A stretch of DNA of 42,075 bases from Lentimicrobiaceae bacterium (GTDB lineage: Bacteria > Bacteroidota > Bacteroidia > Bacteroidales > WCHB1-69): NCBI GenBank assembly GCA_009787485.1, contig WQWP01000003.1, positions 1-42,075 on the forward strand, in the 5' to 3' direction. Each line of letters opens with the position of its first letter. The first letter of the stretch is position 1. Positions 1-5,064 of this stretch are shown in pieces. Under the pieces are notes generated by a model. That model was not told the DNA's origin. It saw only the letters and a program-made list of their open reading frames with translations, and made no database searches. The translations under genes were made by a program, and so were the position numbers.

Positions 1-29
1 ATTGTAGTTTTATGGCATCAAAAAAATGC

Positions 30-37
30 TATTTTTG
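30..37 (+). promoter_or_regulatory. -7 promoter box of the CAT tRNA
   Basis: TATTTTTG followed by CAG matches the Bacteroidota -7 consensus TAnnTTTG and lies 27 bp before the tRNA. No clear -33 TTTG is visible at the expected distance. Confidence 0.55.
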
Positions 38-63
38 CAGCCGTTTTTCAAGTGCGAAAAACC

Positions 64-137
64 GGTCCCTTAGCTCAGACGGTTAGAGCATCTGACTCAT
101 AATCAGGGGGTCCTTGGTTCGATTCCAAGAGGGACCA
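64..137 (+). tRNA. tRNA with CAT anticodon (Ile2 or elongator Met)
   Basis: The cloverleaf is complete. The 7-bp acceptor stem GGTCCCT/AGGGACC is followed by discriminator A. The anticodon loop is CTCATAA and the T arm CTTGG-TTCGATT-CCAAG. CCA is not encoded. The G1-C72 pair rules out initiator tRNA. C4-G69 and C5-G68 resemble tRNA-Ile2, whose CAT anticodon is modified to lysidine by TilS, more than E. coli elongator tRNA-Met, but sequence alone does not settle this. The 3' half is the integration target of the island downstream, which restores the tRNA end. Confidence 0.93.
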
Positions 138-138
138 C
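95..138 (+). repeat. attL: 3' part of tRNA, repeated at island right end
   Basis: These 44 bp, from the anticodon loop to just past the discriminator base, recur at 7775-7818 with one difference (T at 124, C at 7804). This is the usual footprint of tyrosine-recombinase integration into a tRNA 3' end. Crossover probably occurs near the anticodon loop, which is inferred. Confidence 0.85.
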
Positions 139-151
139 AAATGAAAATAAG

Positions 152-182
152 ACAGTTACAAAAACCCTGTAACTGTTTTTTT
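152..182 (+). terminator. Rho-independent terminator of tRNA, supplied by island
   Basis: ACAGTTACA (152-160) pairs with TGTAACTGT (168-176) around a 7-nt loop and runs into seven T. It lies inside the island. The tRNA's likely original terminator is now 7.7 kb away at 7839-7876, so the island replaced both the tRNA 3' end and its terminator. Confidence 0.8.
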
Positions 183-190
183 ATTGCTCC

Positions 191-208
191 TGAACAAATT
201 TTGAACAA
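191..208 (+). repeat. Left 18-bp putative recombinase arm site
   Basis: TGAACAAATTTTGAACAA holds two TGAACAA units 11 bp apart, about one helical turn. An identical 18-mer occurs at 7629-7646, just inside the other end and in the same orientation. Position near both attachment sites fits arm-type binding sites for Int or Xis (inference). Confidence 0.55.
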
Positions 209-285
209 ACAAATCGTCTCAGTTAGTTTTTCAGGATGATTTCCTATTTTAATTCAAACCGTATTCCCGATATTTTTTCATAAAA

Positions 286-363
286 ATTGTTAAAAAACCG
301 CAACCATTGCAAATTAGTGGATATACATTTTATAATGAGGGGAAGATTCCCCCCTCAGAAATA
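286..363 (+). repeat. Leader resembling the 3' end of the downstream ORF; GC-rich hairpin
   Basis: Positions 286-344 align with 1577-1630 at the end of the Rep-like ORF, sharing ACCGCAAC, TTGCAAA and ATATACATT at the same spacing. Read in the matching frame it would encode IVKKPQPLQISGYTF, close to IVVKPQLLQRDEYTL at that protein's C-terminus. The next 30 bp (334-363) resemble 1890-1919 in the HTH gene (22 of 30 identical). GAGGGG (337-342) can pair with CCCCTC (351-356) just before the start codon. It may be a gene remnant, a control region or both. Confidence 0.5.
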
Positions 364-382
364 ATATAAACACACACACACC

Positions 383-1624
383 ATGTACAAAACAAAAGAA
401 GAAAGATTGTATTTTTTACAAGATTATCAAAATTTTGATGACATTTATTTAAAACACAGAGACGCAAATTTCAACAAAGGTAATCCACGAAAATATATCA
501 GATGTTCAAAAGAAAGTATTTTAAATTCCAAAATTATAATTTTTAAAAATCAAAAATTCAATTATCTTTGTTTGGACTGCGACAAAGGTATTAGCAAATT
601 AAATGATGAAATTATTGATTTTCTTAATCAGTATAACATAGTTTATTTTATCACACAGGGAAGTTGGACAGAGGGAAAACCGACAGACTCGGCAACGTTA
701 TGTATTCAATATAAAAATTTCAACAACGAAATTCGCAAAAAATTGAACAGACTTTTTATAGTTGTTTCGAGACTTGACGGTGAAATGACATGTGATCCGT
801 TGGCAATTGGAGATCAGATGAAATCGGTTTTCACATATCAAATGGAAAGTAAGTATTACAATAGAGAGGGTGGAAACGTTTTTGATTTAGAGAGATTGAA
901 TGAAATTGCATATTCACATTTTAATAAAAATTGGGATGAGGTAAATCGTTTGGCAAATCAATATAGAAGTGAATCGTATTATCAGAAATATAGAGCAATG
1001 AGAGAGAAAGATTTTGAGGGTATTTGTTTTAGCAAGTTGGAAAAGTATTATCAATATATGAGCAAACACAATTACAATAATTGGTTATTTATTCAAAAAG
1101 AAATTGATGAAGATTTTAATTTGATAATGAAAAAATACAAATCACTGCCATTAGCAAAGAAAATACAAACCGTCCATAAAAAAACATTAATTAGAGATTA
1201 TGTTTTGATAAATTGGTGTAAATGTGATGGTTATACGGAAGATTTAAAATTTTTTGCCGATTTATTGAAGAAAAAATTTAAGATAACATCAAAGAGACAG
1301 ATTTACAAAGTTGCGAAAGAAAAAGAAATACAACCATTCAATATAAGTTCCAAGTATTTAGATTATGTTTCTTTGATTAATGACGAACATTTAATAACAA
1401 TAAAAGACAAATTAAACGATTGCAAAACAAAGACAAGAAAACGTATAAAACCAACAAAGAAACACAAAGAACACAAAAACAAAGGGAAAGTTACAATGTA
1501 TTTTATAGAGAAGAACGGAAAGATTAAAGAAGTAAAATCAAATGAGAAGTCTGCATATTTAAAAAGAGGGTGGACGATTGTTGTAAAACCGCAACTTTTG
1601 CAAAGAGACGAATATACATTATAA
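383..1624 (+). CDS. Putative primase/Rep-like replication protein
   Basis: This 413-aa AT-rich gene is the first of the island. No family can be named firmly. Residues about 60-175 hold an acidic motif after a hydrophobic strand (NYLCLDCD), then a polar segment (TQGSWTEGKPTDSATLCIQY) and a second acidic region (DGEMTCDPLAIGDQMK). That order is reminiscent of archaeo-eukaryotic primase-like replicases such as ColE2-type Rep or the BT4734-like domain of Bacteroidota mobile elements. The middle is helical and charged. The C-terminus is Lys-rich and ends in a small domain (MYFIEKNGKIKE). ATG at 383 follows an ACACACAC tract and no Shine-Dalgarno. Replication of the excised island is inference. 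Confidence 0.55.
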   Translation: MYKTKEERLYFLQDYQNFDDIYLKHRDANFNKGNPRKYIRCSKESILNSKIIIFKNQKFNYLCLDCDKGISKLNDEIIDFLNQYNIVYFITQGSWTEGKPTDSATLCIQYKNFNNEIRKKLNRLFIVVSRLDGEMTCDPLAIGDQMKSVFTYQMESKYYNREGGNVFDLERLNEIAYSHFNKNWDEVNRLANQYRSESYYQKYRAMREKDFEGICFSKLEKYYQYMSKHNYNNWLFIQKEIDEDFNLIMKKYKSLPLAKKIQTVHKKTLIRDYVLINWCKCDGYTEDLKFFADLLKKKFKITSKRQIYKVAKEKEIQPFNISSKYLDYVSLINDEHLITIKDKLNDCKTKTRKRIKPTKKHKEHKNKGKVTMYFIEKNGKIKEVKSNEKSAYLKRGWTIVVKPQLLQRDEYTL

Positions 1625-1630
1625 AGGGAA
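1577..1630 (+). repeat. Second copy of leader-like repeat, at the end of the Rep-like ORF
   Basis: It matches 286-344 including the ATTGTT, ACCGCAAC, TTGCAAA and ATATACATT blocks. It encodes the last 15 residues and stop of the 413-aa ORF. Recombination between the copies would delete that ORF. It could also contribute a promoter for the HTH gene at 1683. Confidence 0.5.
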
Positions 1631-1682
1631 ACCAAAGAAAAATTATTGTATATTACACACATAAAATAAAAACATATCAATT

Positions 1683-1979
1683 ATGAGAACAACAGATGAA
1701 AAATTCGTTGTACAATTGACGGTACAACAATTAAAAGAAATTATTTGCGAAGTAATCGCAACATCATTCACAGCAAACACATTGCCAAAATATGAATCAA
1801 CGGCAACGGAACGTGGCAAAAAATTGACTGGACTAAGAGAATTATCAAAACACATCGGTTGCGGTGTGAATAGTGCATTAAAAATCAAAAATGAGGGGAA
1901 AGTTCCATATTCAAAAATTGGCAATAGATTTTATTTTTATTCAAATGAGGTGGATATTGCATTACAACATACGGTATAG
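1683..1979 (+). CDS. Small HTH protein, excisionase/DUF3853-like
   Basis: 98 aa. The C-terminal half reads as a winged HTH of the HTH_17/excisionase class: LRELSKHIGCG, then NEGKVPYSKIGNRFYFYSNE, the usual recognition helix and wing. The N-terminal half is a helical segment (VVQLTVQQLKEIICEVI). Small proteins of this build (DUF3853 type) commonly sit directly before tyrosine recombinases in Bacteroidota mobile elements. It lies 48 nt before the integrase and probably shares its transcript. Likely role: control of excision or of the integrase promoter (inference). Confidence 0.7.
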   Translation: MRTTDEKFVVQLTVQQLKEIICEVIATSFTANTLPKYESTATERGKKLTGLRELSKHIGCGVNSALKIKNEGKVPYSKIGNRFYFYSNEVDIALQHTV

Positions 1980-2027
1980 TTTTATCGTATTTTTAATTAA
2001 TACAGTCAAAAAAATAAAAAGAATACA

Positions 2028-3332
2028 ATGAAAAAACAGTCAAAGAAAAGTATTGATATTCATAACAAGGAAAGAATACCCGCAATAGAAGAAAGAAATA
2101 TTGGTGGTGTGGGAATAAGATTGATGTATGATACCAGAAATTACAAAAAAGAAGATAGGTGTCTTATTGCCGTTTGTGTAACATATTCATACAAAAGATG
2201 GTATTATCCAACCGGAACGAATTCATCCCTTGATGACTATCTCCGTATAGTAAATGCAGGAACACAGGGAAAATGGTGTGAGATGAAGAAAGATTTAGTT
2301 CGATATTTTAATTATGTAGAAACGGCTGTAAAAGAGTTGATTACAGACGGATTTTCATTAGAAAAATTAAAAGAACGTATTGGAAAGGGAAGCAAAATTG
2401 CCAAAACAGATTTATTCGGTTATTGGGAGGAGATTGCCGAGACGAAACGAAAATATAGAACAAAACAAGGTTATTTAGGTTCATTAAATTCATTCAAAAA
2501 ATTTCGCAATAATGTGAATTTAATGGTAGGGGATGTTACCGAGACGATGATTGAAGATTGGAAAGAGGAAATGGAAAGTATAGGAAATGGGAATACGACA
2601 CAAGCAATTTATTTGCGAAGTTTAAGAGCAATTTTGAATTGTGCAATAGCAGATAATATTATTACGAAAAAACCAAAAATCATATTTCCTGTAAGTAGCA
2701 GACGGACAGATAATTTCATTCCTGTAGCAGATATTTTGAAATTAAAATCGTTTGTTGCTCCTGATGATTGGACAAATGCAGAAAAAAAATGTATTCAGAG
2801 AGCAATTGATTGGTGGTTAATATTATATTGCTGCAATGGATGCAATACGGTTGATTTGGCAGAGTTAAAATGGAATGATAATTATTTTTATGACAATGAA
2901 TTATCGTTCATTAGAAGTAAGATAAGGAGCAAAAAAGAGATAGAGGTAAAAATACCAGTTATACCCGAATTAAAAGAGTTATTGAAAAAATACGGTAGTA
3001 TTCCCGAAAAAAACAAATTAGTATTTCCTCAAATTTTAAGAGATGCAGCAACCGAAAAACAAAAGGTTGACCGTATTCACGGTTTCAATAAAAAGATGAT
3101 TAGAAAATGGTTAGTTTTGCCGTGTGAAAAATTAGGTATTAGAAACATTGGTGCACAATTTGCCCGAAATTCGTTTATTACGACCCTCACACATCACGGA
3201 GTATCAGATAGTTACATTGATCGTGCAGTGGGACATACGGATAACCTTTTGCGAGGTTATCAAGGTGGGTTTTCAAAAAAGAAACGATATGAGTTTAATA
3301 GTCAATTATTTATAGACCCTGAATTAGATTAA
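2028..3332 (+). CDS. Tyrosine recombinase (site-specific integrase)
   Basis: 434 aa. The N-terminal part has an arm-binding-type region, then a SAM-like core-binding domain (about 140-210), then the catalytic domain. The box II region AQFARNSFITTLTHHGVS carries the second Arg, VGHTDN the conserved His, and LRGYQGG the probable Tyr nucleophile near the C-terminus. The box I region reads NGCNTVDLAELKW, with Asn where the canonical first Arg would be, and the HxxR His appears as Gln. Such deviations occur in some Bacteroidota integrases. Context (tRNA target, HTH gene upstream) supports it as the island's own integrase. Confidence 0.9.
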   Translation: MKKQSKKSIDIHNKERIPAIEERNIGGVGIRLMYDTRNYKKEDRCLIAVCVTYSYKRWYYPTGTNSSLDDYLRIVNAGTQGKWCEMKKDLVRYFNYVETAVKELITDGFSLEKLKERIGKGSKIAKTDLFGYWEEIAETKRKYRTKQGYLGSLNSFKKFRNNVNLMVGDVTETMIEDWKEEMESIGNGNTTQAIYLRSLRAILNCAIADNIITKKPKIIFPVSSRRTDNFIPVADILKLKSFVAPDDWTNAEKKCIQRAIDWWLILYCCNGCNTVDLAELKWNDNYFYDNELSFIRSKIRSKKEIEVKIPVIPELKELLKKYGSIPEKNKLVFPQILRDAATEKQKVDRIHGFNKKMIRKWLVLPCEKLGIRNIGAQFARNSFITTLTHHGVSDSYIDRAVGHTDNLLRGYQGGFSKKKRYEFNSQLFIDPELD

Positions 3333-3599
3333 TACATTATCGCTATATTTATGCAATTTTGCAAAAGAAAGTAGTTTGTTGTAATTATTTTCGGTTGTAA
3401 TAATTGTATAGGAGTTTGCATCAATTTTAATCGGTTTTAATTCCCCACGACAGATTAGGAGTATCATTTTATCCAACATGGCAATTAGTCCATCGTCGTT
3501 TTTAATATATTCATCAGAATACAAAACATATTTTTTCGTTGCACCCTCATTGACATTTTCGTTAAGAAAATTATCAAATGTTGTATATCCTTTAATCAT
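3324..3599 (-). CDS. Hypothetical protein, 91 aa
   Basis: Convergent with the integrase and overlapping its last 9 bp. The protein is soluble and mixed alpha/beta, with no signal peptide or metal-binding motif I recognise (IICRGELKPIKIDANSYTIITT-like core). ATG at 3599 follows an AT-rich leader. AT content matches the island's recombination genes. Function unknown. Confidence 0.5.
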   Translation of the reverse strand: MIKGYTTFDNFLNENVNEGATKKYVLYSDEYIKNDDGLIAMLDKMILLICRGELKPIKIDANSYTIITTENNYNKLLSFAKLHKYSDNVLI

Positions 3600-3642
3600 A
3601 GTAACCGTATTTTTTGTATATATCCCAATTTAAAATTTCATG

Positions 3643-3650
3643 TATTTTTG
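3643..3650 (+). promoter_or_regulatory. -7 promoter box of candidate ncRNA
   Basis: TATTTTTG followed by CACCC matches TAnnTTTG. No sizeable ORF begins within 250 bp downstream, but a strong terminator-like hairpin does follow. Confidence 0.5.
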
Positions 3651-3655
3651 CACCC

Positions 3656-3867
3656 TGATTATAAACGAAAATTTATTGCATTATGACGTAGAAATAGTCT
3701 GAAAAATTTAATAGTGATTTGCTATTATTCTTCCATCCAATTACGACATTAATTTATTCTTTACGGAATGATTTTGTAAATCATCAAAAAGATGAGGAAC
3801 AATTTTGCTGAAAGATATGTGTCGTAACATGGATGGCAGCAAAATTTGTTCCTCACTATTTTTTAAT
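3656..3867 (+). ncRNA. Candidate structured small RNA, about 210 nt
   Basis: The segment starts just after a consensus -7 box and ends at a long hairpin followed by a T tract. Three stems are visible: TAATAG/CTATTA (3709-3727), ATGATTT-TGT-AAATCAT (3768-3784), and GAGGAACAATTTTGCTG (3794-3810) with CAGCAAAATTTGTTCCTC (3837-3854), about 17 pairs with one bulge, then CACTATTTTTT. The only ATG-started frame near the 5' end stops after two codons. I match no known RNA family. Ends are inferred. Confidence 0.45.
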
Positions 3868-3904
3868 AAGTTTCAATGTGAGTACAAAAATAATAAAAAA
3901 ATAA

Positions 3905-4180
3905 ATGGAGTTGCCGATAGCCAAAAGTGGAGGCAAAATTTTAAATTTATACAATATGGTAACGTTTTATGTAGTAAAAGATTATGAAACACCGGAACAT
4001 GCAGGTGCAAGTGGTTTATTTCAATTGATTACAGTTAGTATTCATCGTGATGATGATGAAATTGATGATGTAACAAATGAAGTTGATTCGGGTAAATTTT
4101 TTAGGGATGATGAAGAATTAAAAAAATATTTTTCAAAAGTATTTGAAATAGAAGAGGATATAATGATTGCGGAAGACTAA
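3905..4180 (+). CDS. Hypothetical acidic protein, 91 aa
   Basis: The C-terminal two thirds are acidic (HRDDDEIDDVTNEVDSGKFF, then EIEEDIMIAED) and predicted helical. ATG at 3905 sits in an A-rich leader. An internal ATG at 3956 (MVTFYVVKDYETPEHAGASG) is an equally good start and would give 74 aa. No family recognised. The gene starts 38 nt after the hairpin of the candidate RNA and may be transcribed by readthrough from it. Confidence 0.45.
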   Translation: MELPIAKSGGKILNLYNMVTFYVVKDYETPEHAGASGLFQLITVSIHRDDDEIDDVTNEVDSGKFFRDDEELKKYFSKVFEIEEDIMIAED

Positions 4181-4482
4181 AAAAATTGTTGAAAAAACCG
4201 ATTTATTCGGTGTGATGATTGGTGTTGTGGGTAGGTATGGAGTCAGCAATGAATGATGTTGTGTGTTTAAAACATGTAAATTACATTTGTTTGTTGTATT
4301 ACAATATGTTAGCGGACATGTGTGGGTAAGTGATATGATGTAACGACGTGCAAAAAATTATTATTGATTTAAAAAAAAAAAAAAAACGATGTATAAATGA
4401 TATCATAATTATTGATATTCTTTATTATTAAATTCTAAATAACAACACAAGTCATTGAACCAAAGCAAATTATTTTTTATTT
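4181..4482 (+). other. Non-coding gap with A16 tract
   Basis: No credible ORF. It holds a small hairpin (ACCGA-TTTAT-TCGGT) after the preceding stop codon, an ATGTAA/TTACAT hairpin near 4276-4290, and an uninterrupted run of 16 A at 4371-4386, about 150 bp before the next ATG. The AT-rich stretch after the run leads into the promoter-like motif at 4483. Confidence 0.5.
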
Positions 4483-4490
4483 TGAATTTG
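4483..4490 (+). promoter_or_regulatory. Promoter-like motif, leader copy 1
   Basis: TGAATTTG approximates TAnnTTTG and is followed by GCGAAAATATGAAATTATCA and then ATTTAAAAAC. Near-copies of this leader follow at 4675-4703 and 5027-5057. Copy 3 precedes the adhesin gene, so the motif is probably a real promoter plus 5' UTR start. Confidence 0.45.
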
Positions 4491-4527
4491 GCGAAAATAT
4501 GAAATTATCAATTTAAAAACGAACAAT

Positions 4528-4851
4528 ATGAAAAAGAGAAGGAAACAGTTTGACTTGGAAGTTCAAAACGTAGGTGATGTTTTTTGGATCGGGTACACAA
4601 AGACACCCGAAGACTTACACTGTGATTTTGAATTTAACTTCCGTCAGGGACTGTTTCCTTTTTATTTTAAGGTTGCAAAAATAGGAAATTATCAATTAAT
4701 AACAAACAAAAACAAAATGGGAGTGTTTCGACTGAGAACCCCCTTCGAAGTAGTTAACACCTCTCAGTTACAAGACTGTAACTTTTCATGGAACAGTGCA
4801 ATGTTTTATAGTTTAAGTTCTGTTTACTTTACTCCCATGTTTTTGTTTTAA
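4528..4851 (+). CDS. Doubtful ORF spanning hairpins A and B
   Basis: 107 aa with no recognised family and an unusual aromatic-rich sequence ending FTPMFLF. Its start context resembles that of the adhesin gene. The coding potential is doubtful because the nucleotides form two extended hairpins, and a promoter-like leader copy lies in the middle of the ORF. A shorter in-frame product from the ATG at 4717 would fit hairpin B alone. It could be an RNA gene array with an accidental reading frame. Confidence 0.25.
   Translation: MKKRRKQFDLEVQNVGDVFWIGYTKTPEDLHCDFEFNFRQGLFPFYFKVAKIGNYQLITNKNKMGVFRLRTPFEVVNTSQLQDCNFSWNSAMFYSLSSVYFTPMFLF
4539..4668 (+). repeat. Hairpin A of the leader/hairpin array
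   Basis: AAGGAAACAGT (4539-4549) pairs perfectly with ACTGTTTCCTT (4650-4660). The complementarity continues inward through TTGAC/GTCA and GGAAGTT/AACTTCC to CAAAA/TTTTG with small bulges. An inner hairpin TCGGGT/ACCCGA lies at the tip. A T-rich tract follows, so a transcript from leader copy 1 could terminate here. Confidence 0.6.
4668..4675 (+). promoter_or_regulatory. Promoter-like motif, leader copy 2
   Basis: TAAGGTTG differs from TAnnTTTG at one fixed position and is followed by CAAAAATAGGAAATTATCAA, nearly identical to the other leader copies. It lies directly after the T tract of hairpin A. Confidence 0.4.
4704..4850 (+). repeat. Hairpin B of the leader/hairpin array
   Basis: AAACAAAAAC (4704-4713) and ATGGGAGT (4717-4724) pair with ACTCCCAT (4831-4838) and GTTTTTGTTT (4839-4848): 18 pairs with a 3-nt bulge. 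Inside are ACTGAGA/TCTCAGT and AGTTACA-GAC-TGTAACT hairpins. The 3' arm is followed by a T-rich stretch. Confidence 0.6.
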
Positions 4852-4856
4852 TTTGA

Positions 4857-5025
4857 AATGCAAATGAAAAAACCGGAAATTTTGTTTTATCCAACAGGTT
4901 CCACGATGTATTTAACACATTTGGGCGAGACCTTGATAATCTGCCAGTTGTGCGCAACCATAAGGTTGACAAAATGGAAAAAAAACCTTTGGTTTCCATG
5001 TTTCCGGTTTAATTTCATTTGAATT
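4857..5025 (+). repeat. Hairpin C of the leader/hairpin array
   Basis: CAAATGAAA (4861-4869) and AAACCGGAAA (4870-4879) pair with TTTCCGGTTT (5001-5010) and TTTCATTTG (5013-5021): 19 pairs with a 2-nt bulge. Inner hairpins include GTTG-TGCG-CAAC, CAACC-ATAA-GGTTG and an ATGGAA/TTCCAT stem. A 52-codon frame (4864-5022) exists but resembles nothing known. The 3' arm overlaps the -7 box of the adhesin gene, so folding and promoter activity may interact. Confidence 0.6.
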
Positions 5026-5027
5026 TG
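5020..5027 (+). promoter_or_regulatory. Promoter-like motif, leader copy 3 (adhesin gene)
   Basis: TGAATTTG, identical to the box at 4483, is followed by GCAAAAATAGACATATTAAT and a 5' UTR ending 7 nt before the ATG of the adhesin gene. Confidence 0.5.
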
Positions 5028-5064
5028 CAAAAATAGACATATTAATCAATTAAAAACAATAATT

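Noticed and set aside
3805-3987. 60-aa plus-strand ORF
   Set aside because: TTG start within the stem of the candidate RNA hairpin and no protein-like features; better explained as RNA.
4539-5025. MITE family
   Set aside because: Terminal inverted repeats of A, B and C differ from one another and no target-site duplications are visible.
4704-5040. Retron or diversity-generating element
   Set aside because: Long hairpins suggest msr/msd-like DNA, but there is no reverse transcriptase gene in the window and no template/variable repeat pair that I can see.
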